From positions 1-64,000 of the forward strand of contig JAJEJA010000024.1 in the NCBI GenBank assembly GCA_022828145.1: a stretch of 64,000 nucleotides of DNA, given 5' to 3'. The stretch comes from Candidatus Poribacteria bacterium (GTDB taxonomy: Bacteria > Poribacteria > WGA-4E > WGA-3G). Position 1 is the stretch's first letter; the number at the start of each line of letters is the position of its first letter. This document shows positions 29,638 to 38,072 of the stretch, one piece after another. A program made the position numbers and the translations under genes. The notes beneath the pieces were generated by a model that was not told the origin of the DNA, did no database searches, and was given only the letters and a program-made list of their open reading frames with translations.

Positions 29638-29670
29638 TGTGCAACAGTGTGTTAGCAAAATCAAGGTATT

Positions 29671-32600
29671 CTAATCACTCTTAAATTCTGCATCAATATG
29701 TTCACTGTTCAATTTTACAGAACGTGTAGTGTTTTCTGAAAACCCGTCGGATTTATCTGCAGTAACAACGACTTCAATTTTTACATTTCCGCCATCAGTT
29801 TTCAATGTTCGGACAATTTCGTCTTGGATTACGCCAATTTCGTCGGCAAAAGGTAGTTCCAACTGCAAGGTTTTGGTTATGACAACATGCTTAGGTCCCT
29901 TTTTTCGTGTCGGGTCCGAAATAGATCCGGTTGATTTGTCTTCCTTTTCTCTTTCTTCATCCGGTTTTGGTTCAGGAGGTTCGATCGCCTTTTGTTTTTC
30001 TTTTTCTTCCTTTATTATTTTCGCCAGTTCTGGGTTTATCAAGACAGCAGTTGTACCTTTATCTATTCGGAGTACTCCAACGTTTTCTTCAAATCGGAAG
30101 TTGTCGTAAGCACCGTCTGTATAGGCGTGGGCGAATCCGAATGTGCCTGCCAAAACACCATCTTTGATACATGCTGAAAGAACACCTCGATCCTTCAGGC
30201 GTGGCATGTAGACGTTTTGCGCCATAAGTCCCCAAAGCGTGTCTATTTCAATATGTTCTTGGTAAGTATCACTACTCCAGATATATTGCTGAAGCTTACC
30301 GGAAAATACTGAGGGGTCGATTTTTTTAATGACAGTATCATCAGCGATAAATTGTTCTTGCATGCGAGATACGATTCTGGGATTATCTGTTTTTGTGGAA
30401 ACATCAGAAAAATCGTATTCGCTTCTCTGTGGATTATTTTGAGTCGGCACAAGTCCCCATCTGTATGCCTTAAAGAGCGTTGTATCTATCGCATCATCAG
30501 CGGATTCAAGGTTACCCTTCGTCTGATCAAATCGTGTATCCACAAGGTTAGGAACTTTACTGTGTATATCATCCCCGCTCATAATAGAATTCCATGCAAG
30601 ATAGCTTTTCACAAGATTTCTCAGTTCTCGTATATCATCACGTTTTGTTGTAATAAAGAGAAGCGTATTTTTGAAGATGCGCTGTTTACTTTCGTCATCA
30701 CCACTGTATTTGAGGATATCAAGTGCTGTTGGGTGAGCAGTATCGTCATCCTTTTCTCGACTTGCTAAGGATGCCTGTGGTGGAAGAATAACGAATTGAA
30801 TATCCTCAGTGTCTTCTACCATGCTTGGTGACGTAGGACAAACTTTTACAGCTGGATCGCGTCCGATTGCTCTTTCTAATCGTGATACAATTTCACTGTA
30901 AACATTTTCATCGGTATATTGATTCGCACGGTCTATAGCAACCTTGTTGAGGTTTTCCTGAGTGTGGAAATAGTATCTATCATCCAAATGATAAAGATAG
31001 TATAAGTTGCCAGTCATTCTGCCGAGTGCATCGTTGTATGTGGAAACGGTTTGTCCCGGTTCAACAACCCCAAGATGAATCTGAGGAGTCGTTATACCTT
31101 TAAAAGCACCGCCTGTCGCACTACCGAAAAACACAGTCCGTGCGATCCGGCGTGCTGCCCCTCCGACATTGACAAATACTGTGGATTTTCTGTCAATTTC
31201 GTCGGTGCGAGAACCGTAGCTGTCTACCTCTTGGACCACTGGATCCCAATTTCCTCCAGACTGAGCCAGCAACCGAGTGAATTCATCTGCAAGTGCGGGG
31301 TCTTCCAAGGGGAGGTTTGCGGGCATTATCAAGAGGGATTGATCCTGTTCTCTATAGAGGCGTGAAATATAGGTTGCCATAATCCGTAGCACGCCGCGGG
31401 TCTTTTGGAATCCAGGGATGACAGACCAATCTTGAAAAAGTCTATCAAATATCTCAGGATGGATTGGATAGCAGTCTTTCATCCGTTGTAAGTACTGCTG
31501 ATCGTTTACACCATCGGGATATTCGCTGCGCGCGTTCTGATACATTTTCCTGAACGCTTCACAGGTTTGGTCCCGCTCTGTCTTGTCAATTACGGGACCG
31601 AACAGTCTCCTGCGAACAACTTCAAATGCATTATCAACTTCTAATGGAATTGAAACAGCATCAACCCGTTTAAGAATTTCCTCAAGTTCATCAAGAACTG
31701 TCACTCCTCCTTGTCCCCCAGCTTGTTTTCCTTCTGGTAACGTCGCAACAAGCGTCACATTATGAGATCTTTTTACGGATTCTGTCAATGTCTGAAAAAA
31801 GGTGTAGATACTCTCTTGGGTTACTGCTTGTACGTTACGCACATAAGCGACAAGTTCATCTATTAGGATAACAGAGGGACCAACGTATTCAAAAAGTTCG
31901 TCCAACTGCTTACCGCCAGGGGAGATACCTTCAAGTGCGGCTTCGCGTATAAACTCGTAAGCATCCTGACCACCAAGTTGATCTGCCATTTTGCCCCATA
32001 GCGTATTAAGTGGATCTCCCTCTTTTGTTTTATCCGAATCGGTTGTGGAGAGATAGGTGCCAACAAGAACAGAGATATTGGCATTGATCGGAGCGTCCGG
32101 ATCCAATCCTGCTTCCACCATTATGTCGTCAATTTCTTGGCGTAGCCGTGCGAATTCTCCCTCGGTTGATAGTGCACTTAAGGTGTTTGTCTCGCTAATG
32201 AGATGATAGAGAGCAATAAGACTGTGCGTTTTTCCACCGCCAAAACCTGTCTTGAGTTGGATGACTGGATTCCCTGTTTTTCCCGATAGACGTTTTAGGG
32301 TATTCACTAACAGTTGACGGAGTCCGGGGGTGATGTATGTTTGGTTAAAAAAGATGTCGGCTTTTCCATATTCATCAGTCTTTGCCCTGCCTTCATAAAC
32401 CTCTTGGAGATCCGCTGCGAATTCCGAGTTACGAAAAGTGCCTTCAATAACATCATTGTTAGGGTGTATTACATTGCGCCAAGGGGTTAGATTAGTTACT
32501 TTCCTACGTGGCAACTTCGGTCTATCAGATCTAACATCTGGCGTTGACACCGACCTGGTTAACAACTTGTCACGAATGGCTTCTACTTCTCGTTTCTGTT

Positions 32601-32961
32601 CCGGGGCATGGATCTGTCTGAGTATATCAGCAATTTCATAAAGTCTACCACTAGCGTAACCCGAAGGAAGATCTTCTGAACCAGGGTGTGAGACCCTATT
32701 ACGTGCTTCTGTGATGACCCCTACAGCACTACGAACCTCACGATCTGGATCAAAACGTTGTGCAAATGCTACATTCCAATGTTTTCTGAATAAATGTGGA
32801 AAATCGTTTATATCAATATCTGTTTCACTCTGAATATTTTCTTCGGCAAGTAAACCGGACACCGCCTTCATGCTTTTGAAAACAAAGGAACGCATGGCAT
32901 CACGATAGATGTTGAGTGCATCATAAAGCGCGTCTTGGTTGGGGTTCTTTTTGGAACTCAA
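29671..32961 (-). CDS. DUF499 AAA+ ATPase with N-terminal Swt1-like HEPN domain
   Basis: 1096 residues from TTG 32961, which has GGGAG 10 bases upstream. Residues about 10-130 form a helical domain with RNRVSH (R87-x4-H92), the R-x4-H motif of HEPN ribonucleases, as in Swt1-type HEPN. The DUF499 ATPase follows: Walker A GFGGGKTH (near 240), Walker B VILIDELV (near 361), and VFFGSATGGAFKG (near 607). A charged linker (EPPEPKPDEEREKEDKS) lies near the C-terminus. DUF499 proteins pair with DUF1156 methylases in antiphage loci. The ATPase probably controls target recognition or effector activation; the HEPN part is a candidate toxin or abortive effector. Confidence 0.88.
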   Translation of the reverse strand: MSSKKNPNQDALYDALNIYRDAMRSFVFKSMKAVSGLLAEENIQSETDIDINDFPHLFRKHWNVAFAQRFDPDREVRSAVGVITEARNRVSHPGSEDLPSGYASGRLYEIADILRQIHAPEQKREVEAIRDKLLTRSVSTPDVRSDRPKLPRRKVTNLTPWRNVIHPNNDVIEGTFRNSEFAADLQEVYEGRAKTDEYGKADIFFNQTYITPGLRQLLVNTLKRLSGKTGNPVIQLKTGFGGGKTHSLIALYHLISETNTLSALSTEGEFARLRQEIDDIMVEAGLDPDAPINANISVLVGTYLSTTDSDKTKEGDPLNTLWGKMADQLGGQDAYEFIREAALEGISPGGKQLDELFEYVGPSVILIDELVAYVRNVQAVTQESIYTFFQTLTESVKRSHNVTLVATLPEGKQAGGQGGVTVLDELEEILKRVDAVSIPLEVDNAFEVVRRRLFGPVIDKTERDQTCEAFRKMYQNARSEYPDGVNDQQYLQRMKDCYPIHPEIFDRLFQDWSVIPGFQKTRGVLRIMATYISRLYREQDQSLLIMPANLPLEDPALADEFTRLLAQSGGNWDPVVQEVDSYGSRTDEIDRKSTVFVNVGGAARRIARTVFFGSATGGAFKGITTPQIHLGVVEPGQTVSTYNDALGRMTGNLYYLYHLDDRYYFHTQENLNKVAIDRANQYTDENVYSEIVSRLERAIGRDPAVKVCPTSPSMVEDTEDIQFVILPPQASLASREKDDDTAHPTALDILKYSGDDESKQRIFKNTLLFITTKRDDIRELRNLVKSYLAWNSIMSGDDIHSKVPNLVDTRFDQTKGNLESADDAIDTTLFKAYRWGLVPTQNNPQRSEYDFSDVSTKTDNPRIVSRMQEQFIADDTVIKKIDPSVFSGKLQQYIWSSDTYQEHIEIDTLWGLMAQNVYMPRLKDRGVLSACIKDGVLAGTFGFAHAYTDGAYDNFRFEENVGVLRIDKGTTAVLINPELAKIIKEEKEKQKAIEPPEPKPDEEREKEDKSTGSISDPTRKKGPKHVVITKTLQLELPFADEIGVIQDEIVRTLKTDGGNVKIEVVVTADKSDGFSENTTRSVKLNSEHIDAEFKSD

Positions 32962-33036
32962 GTGCTTAATACTCCCTTCACTATTTTTTTCTTTTCGGGT
33001 GGACGAACGACGTCTATTTTAGACCTCGGCAATCCA

Positions 33037-34092
33037 CTACCGATCAATAACTTCTAAGAAGTCTTCATAGGTAGAAGCCTGCAATGCTGTGCGATGCAGT
33101 TCTGTGAGATGCTCAAGGTCCCGGATAGTTTCAAGTGTTTGTTCTACACTTTGGGTATTACGCTCCGAGAAACGTGTTTGTAACACTGTGAGAATATTTT
33201 GGATGGCGGTTGTACGCGACCCTTTTTCCATACCTTGTTCTTCGTAATATTCTCTTATAGTTTGCATCTGTTTTACCTCCTCAGCTGAAAAATGTAAAGA
33301 TTTCTGGTGTTCCGATACCATCTCATCTAACGTCTCACGTTCTGTGGGTGAACGCCGATGGATAATCAAAAGATAGAGATAGTAGATAACTTGTTTCCAC
33401 GACGCTTTATCCGCATCACTGAGCGTGTCAAGATGCACACCCAGCTGTTCTAACGCAGCGATAAACGCTGTCTCGTCAGCAAACTCCTGTTTCAACAGTG
33501 TCAACAACCAGCCAAATGGACGATCTGTCTTCAGAAGCGTCTCATCCGATGCACTCTTAACATCAAGAAAAAGCGTCTCAAACCGCGGAATAAACCGGGT
33601 GAGTATTTCGGGAGCGTCCACCAACGTCTCAAAGGACGGGAGCGTTTGCCATCTCTCTTCACCTGTGTAAAACAGCACCGGAATGATCGGACGAAATCGC
33701 CACGCACTCTTAGGCACATTTTCCGATACCCACTTTTGCCGTTGTTGGTCCCAAATCTGACACATATAAAACAGTAAGCGAAATCCCATCACGGGGTCTA
33801 CTGTAGATTGATGTTCAATGAGAATGTAGATCATCACCTCTGTTTCATCAGCATCCCTGAAAGGCAAGAGGAAAACCAAATCTGCCTCTTGTTGGCGGAA
33901 GTTGTCGGGGATAAAGGTGGTATTTACGCGTTGCACCTTCCTAAAATCCAGGCGTGAAACAACGTCGCTACCAATGATTTCAAGTAGTCCTTGGAGATTA
34001 TCTGTGTTTGCCAATAACCATTTAGCACTTCGATCCGCGAACTTTTCAAGCGGGGCTTTTAACAGAGAAAGAATTTCGTTGTTATCTAACAT
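33037..34092 (-). CDS. Rpn-family (PD-(D/E)XK) recombination-promoting nuclease / putative transposase
   Basis: About 351 residues from ATG 34092 (AAGGA 7 bases upstream; the adjacent ATG at 34095 is possible). The N-terminal PD-(D/E)XK core is seen as FRQQEADLVFLLPF followed by YILIEHQST, giving the D...E-x-Q catalytic layout of the Rpn/YhgA-like family. GFRLLFYMCQIW follows, and a long helical C-terminal region with QTRFSER. These DNA endonucleases lack a transposase partner and are often repeated in genomes. The gene lies 75 bases upstream of the DUF499 gene with no promoter seen between them, so it may be the first gene of the cassette, or an unrelated neighbour. Confidence 0.85.
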   Translation of the reverse strand: MLDNNEILSLLKAPLEKFADRSAKWLLANTDNLQGLLEIIGSDVVSRLDFRKVQRVNTTFIPDNFRQQEADLVFLLPFRDADETEVMIYILIEHQSTVDPVMGFRLLFYMCQIWDQQRQKWVSENVPKSAWRFRPIIPVLFYTGEERWQTLPSFETLVDAPEILTRFIPRFETLFLDVKSASDETLLKTDRPFGWLLTLLKQEFADETAFIAALEQLGVHLDTLSDADKASWKQVIYYLYLLIIHRRSPTERETLDEMVSEHQKSLHFSAEEVKQMQTIREYYEEQGMEKGSRTTAIQNILTVLQTRFSERNTQSVEQTLETIRDLEHLTELHRTALQASTYEDFLEVIDR

Positions 34093-34133
34093 CATTATAT
34101 CCTTTTGACCCAACACACGTGCATACTTTAGAC

Positions 34134-34162
34134 AGTATAACACAATCCGCAAACGAAGTCAA
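34134..34162 (-). promoter_or_regulatory. Sigma70-type promoter of the Rpn / DUF499 / DUF1156 / GIY-YIG cassette
   Basis: Minus strand TTGACT (34157-34162), 17-base spacer, TATACT (34134-34139). The predicted start is near 34127, about 35 nt before the Rpn gene. No comparable promoter was seen in the 75-base gap before the DUF499 gene. Confidence 0.65.
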
Positions 34163-34191
34163 TGCAAGAATTTAACCTAAAACAATAATGC

Positions 34192-34220
34192 TTGAAAAAA
34201 CTTGTAATACCTGATAATAT
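34192..34220 (+). promoter_or_regulatory. Sigma70-type promoter of the sulfatase operon
   Basis: TTGAAA (34192-34197), 17-base spacer, TAATAT (34215-34220). The predicted start is about 40 nt before ATG 34266. Confidence 0.55.
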
Positions 34221-34265
34221 AGAAACAAATCTAAGATAATACCAGCTAACCAACAACTCCATATT

Positions 34266-35594
34266 ATGAAAAAACCAAATATTATCTATATACATTCACA
34301 TGATACGGGTCGTTACGTGCAACCCTACGGGCATGCTATACCGACCCCTAATATCCAAAGTTTAGCAGAAGAGGGTGTTCTTTTCAGAAATGCTTTCTGT
34401 GCAAATCCAACGTGTTCACCCTCCCGCGCAGCGTTGCTCACAGGACAATACGCACACAGCTGCGGCATGGGCGGATTAGCAAACCGTGGATGGAGTCTGC
34501 CTGTCCCCGAACATCTCATCCCATACACACTGAATGATGCCGGGTATCAGACCGCTTTAGCGGGTTTCCAACATGTAGTACGAAATGTGAAGGATACAGG
34601 TTATCAACGCATCCTCTCTAATGAAATCCAGAGAGCAGGGGCAGAAGAACGTGCTTGTAACTTCCTCTCTGAAGAACACGATGCTCCCTTCTTCTTAGAT
34701 ATCGGTTTTAGTGAGACACACCGTCGTGGGAAAGGGTTCGCACCACCGCCAGATGGAGAAGCAAAAACCGACGCACGTTATGTAAAACCACCCGCACCAT
34801 TCCCAGATACACCGATAACCCGACAAGACATGGCAGAATACATAGATTCTGCACGGACACTGGACATGAAAATGGGAAAAGTGTTCGCTGCTCTTGAGGA
34901 AAACGGGCTTGCAGACAACACGCTTGTAATATGCACCACAGACCACGGACTCGCCTTTCCACGAATGAAATGCCACGTAACGGACCACGGTATCGGTGTG
35001 ATGCTCATTGTCCGAGGACCTAATGGATTTGATGGTGGGAAAGTCGTTGATGGATTAGTCAGCCAAATTGACCTATTTCCAACTATCTGTGAACTTGCCG
35101 AGATTGAACCGCCTGAGTGGTTACAAGGTCACTCTATTCTTCCACTCGTACGTGGTGAAACAGATGAAATCCGTGATGCAATATTTGCTGAAGTCAACTA
35201 TCATTGTTGCTATGAACCCCAACGCGCTATCCGAACCAAACGGTGGAAATACATCCGACGTTATGACAACGCAACACAGTGGGCACTCCCCAACTGTGAC
35301 GATAGCATCAGTAAGACCTTTATGTTGGACAACGATTGGAGAGATCAACCCGTAGAATCTGAACGGTTATACGATCTCGTGTTTGATCCGTTAGAAGCAC
35401 ATAACCTAACAGAAAACCCTGACTATGCTGATGTATTGGATGAGATGCATGAACGGTTAGAACAGTGGAGATCGGATACAGACGATCCTGTTACTGAGAA
35501 TCAGATTATGCCACCACCAGAGACTGCTGTGCTAAACGACCCGAATGACATTTCACCAGGGAATAAGAGTTATCCTGCAGCAGAGATACTCTAA
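34266..35594 (+). CDS. Type I sulfatase (formylglycine-dependent)
   Basis: 442 residues. The active-site signature CSPSRAALLTG is intact: Cys50, the formylglycine precursor, with Pro and Arg54. Metal-ligand motifs are HSHDTGR at the N-terminus and CTTDHGLAFPRMK in the middle. VVDGLVSQIDLFPTICELA and RWKYIRRYD are typical of arylsulfatase-A-like enzymes. These hydrolyse sulfate esters, often on glycans. No secretion signal is evident, so a cytoplasmic enzyme acting on imported products is possible. The Cys needs a maturase, not seen here. It is followed after 33 bases by a PhyH dioxygenase. Confidence 0.93.
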   Translation: MKKPNIIYIHSHDTGRYVQPYGHAIPTPNIQSLAEEGVLFRNAFCANPTCSPSRAALLTGQYAHSCGMGGLANRGWSLPVPEHLIPYTLNDAGYQTALAGFQHVVRNVKDTGYQRILSNEIQRAGAEERACNFLSEEHDAPFFLDIGFSETHRRGKGFAPPPDGEAKTDARYVKPPAPFPDTPITRQDMAEYIDSARTLDMKMGKVFAALEENGLADNTLVICTTDHGLAFPRMKCHVTDHGIGVMLIVRGPNGFDGGKVVDGLVSQIDLFPTICELAEIEPPEWLQGHSILPLVRGETDEIRDAIFAEVNYHCCYEPQRAIRTKRWKYIRRYDNATQWALPNCDDSISKTFMLDNDWRDQPVESERLYDLVFDPLEAHNLTENPDYADVLDEMHERLEQWRSDTDDPVTENQIMPPPETAVLNDPNDISPGNKSYPAAEIL

Positions 35595-35627
35595 TCTTCA
35601 AGTGAACCTACGGAAGGAGAACGTGGA

Positions 35628-36440
35628 ATGCGACACGAACTCACCACTGAACAAATAAACTTTTATCGTGAAAATGGATACCTTGTCATTGAGAACTTCC
35701 TTGATGCTGACGAATTAGAAGTATGGCGAAAATGCACAGATGAATCCGTAACCGAACGCCTCGGGAACACCGTTGAATTCTTCACAAACCAATTAGACCC
35801 ATCCAACTTTTATGCACGGGTCTTCACCCAATGTTTACGCCTATCAGATTCACATCCTGGTATGCGAAAGTTAGTGCATGATCCCAAAATTGGACGCATG
35901 GCAACACAATTGGCAGGAACTGACGGCATGCGGATTTGGCACGACCAAGCATTGATTAAACCCCCCAATGGTAACCCAACTGCATGGCATCTTGATGTAC
36001 CCTACTGGTCTTTTGACTCACGCGATGCTGTCTCGTTTTGGGTTGCGTTAGATGACGCTACACTCGGAAACGGTTGTATGTGGTATATCCCTGGCACGCA
36101 TAAGACTGCACGTTTTGACAATGTTGGTATCGGAGAAAACATCGGTGCGCTGTTTGATGTTTATCCCGAATGGAAAGAACTTGAACCCCAATCAGCACCG
36201 TGTCCTGCAGGTTCTATGGTGTGGCACAACGGTTTAGTCGCGCACGGTGCAGGTGCAAACATGACATTTTCACACAGAAGAGCAATGACATGCGGTTTCA
36301 TGCCCGATGGATGCACTTTCAACGGAAAAAGAAACATCCTGCCAGAAGACTACTTCAACTCGCTCGAAATAGGTGATGTGCTTGATGACGATGTGCAGAA
36401 TACCCTCGTTTGGCACAACAGCTGGCAGACTGAAAACTAA
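35628..36440 (+). CDS. Phytanoyl-CoA dioxygenase (PhyH) family protein
   Basis: 270 residues; GAAGGAG lies upstream of ATG 35628. An Fe(II)/2-oxoglutarate-dependent hydroxylase fold: metal motif H-x-D in WHLDVPYW (H121, D123), distal His in VAHGAGAN (about 206), and Arg in SHRRAM for 2-oxoglutarate. GNGCMWYIPGTHK is a strong PhyH signature. The substrate is unknown. It stands between two sulfatase-fold genes in one operon, which suggests a shared catabolic pathway for a sulfated or phosphorylated compound. Confidence 0.92.
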   Translation: MRHELTTEQINFYRENGYLVIENFLDADELEVWRKCTDESVTERLGNTVEFFTNQLDPSNFYARVFTQCLRLSDSHPGMRKLVHDPKIGRMATQLAGTDGMRIWHDQALIKPPNGNPTAWHLDVPYWSFDSRDAVSFWVALDDATLGNGCMWYIPGTHKTARFDNVGIGENIGALFDVYPEWKELEPQSAPCPAGSMVWHNGLVAHGAGANMTFSHRRAMTCGFMPDGCTFNGKRNILPEDYFNSLEIGDVLDDDVQNTLVWHNSWQTEN

Positions 36441-36456
36441 CAAAAAGGAGAAAAAC

Positions 36457-37851
36457 ATGGCAAAACAACCGAATATCGTCCTGATGGGTGTTGATTCCCT
36501 ACTCGCAACACACATGAGTTGTTACGGGTATCACAGACAGACAACACCACATATTGACAAGTTCGCTGAAGGCGGCACCCTATTTGAGAAGACATATAGT
36601 GCACACATCCCGACAACCAGTGCTTATGCATCCATGCTCACGGGTATGGACACATTTAGCACACAAGTCGTGGCACTCCGACACAAGGGACCCCTCCGCG
36701 AAGAAGTGAAAACATTAGCAGAAATACTGCGAGAAGCAGGTTATGATACGACTTGCGTTGGATTCGGTGGACCGAGTGGACGCGGTTTTGATACCTATCT
36801 CGACTTTGCAGGATGGGGACCTGATGACACAGGACGTAGTCCAAAAGCAGAAAACCTCAACAAAACAACCCTCCCCGAATTGAATCGACTCATTGACCAG
36901 AGTGATGAAAAGCCGTTTTTTCTATTCCTGCGACACATGGACCCACATTCACCCTATCTCCCTCCTGCCCCTTATGAACGGATGTTTTATCATGGTGATG
37001 AATGCGATCCGAGTAACACATCCATGGAACCTGTGATGTCATTCAAACCGTTTTGTGATTACTTCGCTTCATGGATGCCGGTAGGTATTACAGATAAAGA
37101 TTACGTCATTGCACAATACGATGGCGCAATAGCCTATATGGATGCCTGTATTCAAACGCTCTTTAACGCGCTTGAGACGCGTGGTGTATTAGATGAAACA
37201 ATCGTCATCATCAACGGAGACCACGGTGAAACACTCTACGACCACGAATGTTGGTTTGATCACCATGGGCTCTACGATGTTACGCTACATGTGCCACTGA
37301 TCATAAGATACCCCAGTCGTATTCCAGCAGGTAAGCGCGTTTCAGGATATAACCAGCATAAAGACCTTGTACCGACACTCCTTGAATTAGCAGATATTGA
37401 ATCTGATATTGCATTTGATGGAAACAGTCTCACACCGCTCATAAGGGGTGAAGTCGCTTCTTACGAAAGTGAAATCTATATCACAGAATGCACATGGATG
37501 CGTAAGCACGGATGGCGTACCCCTGAATGGAAACTCATCGTTGCACTTGAACCCGATTTCCACTATAAACCGCCAGTCGAACTCTACAATCTCATTCATG
37601 ACCCCGATGAGAATGAAAACCTTGCTGGTACACATCCAGATATCGTCAATTTACTGGAAACCCGCATGAAGAGCTGGATTCAGCAAAGAGAGCAGGAAAC
37701 AGGTCTGCCGAATCCTATCATGAACCAAGGTGATTGGCACGGCAAACAGGGTGTAGGTCCCTTCAAGTCATCTGACCAAGCATATAACACGTTGCACATC
37801 GGAAACCCAGGTGAAGCCGCACGTTTACAAGCAAAAGCACGGGAAGAATAG
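36457..37851 (+). CDS. Sulfatase-fold hydrolase without the formylglycine cysteine
   Basis: 464 residues from ATG 36457 with AAGGAG 6 bases upstream; the frame upstream to 36373 overlaps PhyH and is not used. The alkaline-phosphatase-superfamily core is clear: NIVLMGVDSLLATHMSCYG, DGAIAYMDACI, IINGDHGETLYDH, ELYNLIHDPDENENL. At the position of the C-x-P-x-R signature it has TTSAYASMLTG: Thr53 replaces Cys, and Tyr57 replaces Arg. Thr is the nucleophile in several phosphodiesterases and phosphotransferases of this superfamily. So it may act on phosphate esters, or be inactive as a sulfatase. Confidence 0.88.
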   Translation: MAKQPNIVLMGVDSLLATHMSCYGYHRQTTPHIDKFAEGGTLFEKTYSAHIPTTSAYASMLTGMDTFSTQVVALRHKGPLREEVKTLAEILREAGYDTTCVGFGGPSGRGFDTYLDFAGWGPDDTGRSPKAENLNKTTLPELNRLIDQSDEKPFFLFLRHMDPHSPYLPPAPYERMFYHGDECDPSNTSMEPVMSFKPFCDYFASWMPVGITDKDYVIAQYDGAIAYMDACIQTLFNALETRGVLDETIVIINGDHGETLYDHECWFDHHGLYDVTLHVPLIIRYPSRIPAGKRVSGYNQHKDLVPTLLELADIESDIAFDGNSLTPLIRGEVASYESEIYITECTWMRKHGWRTPEWKLIVALEPDFHYKPPVELYNLIHDPDENENLAGTHPDIVNLLETRMKSWIQQREQETGLPNPIMNQGDWHGKQGVGPFKSSDQAYNTLHIGNPGEAARLQAKAREE

Positions 37852-37864
37852 GAATTAGTTTTAC

Positions 37865-37899
37865 GTAGGTTGGATAGAACGCAGTGAAACCCAACCTAC
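37865..37899. repeat. GTAG...CTAC palindromic repeat
   Basis: GTAGGTTGGATAGAACG and its facing arm CAACCTAC: a REP-like unit of the GTAGGTTGGG family seen at 23622, just downstream of the sulfatase-fold gene. Confidence 0.6.
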
Positions 37900-37963
37900 G
37901 AAAACTGAAAGTCGAAGACCATATCATATTTATAGTAAAAACCGTAATTATCTACACACTACG

Positions 37964-38022
37964 GTAGGTTCGGTTTCCTAACTGAACCTTAGCGTCCGAT
38001 GCGGTTAGGAAACCGCATCTAC
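37964..38022. repeat. Pair of GTAG-type palindromic repeats
   Basis: GTAGGTTCGGTTTCCTAAC (from 37964) followed by an inverted related unit ending GAAACCGCATCTAC (to 38022). Each has its own stem around TTTCCTAAC or GTTAGGAAA. Between the sulfatase-fold gene and the TIM-barrel gene. Confidence 0.6.
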
Positions 38023-38072
38023 CAGGGAGCGGGCATATATTTTAGATTTTAACTATAAGAAAGGGAAACGAA

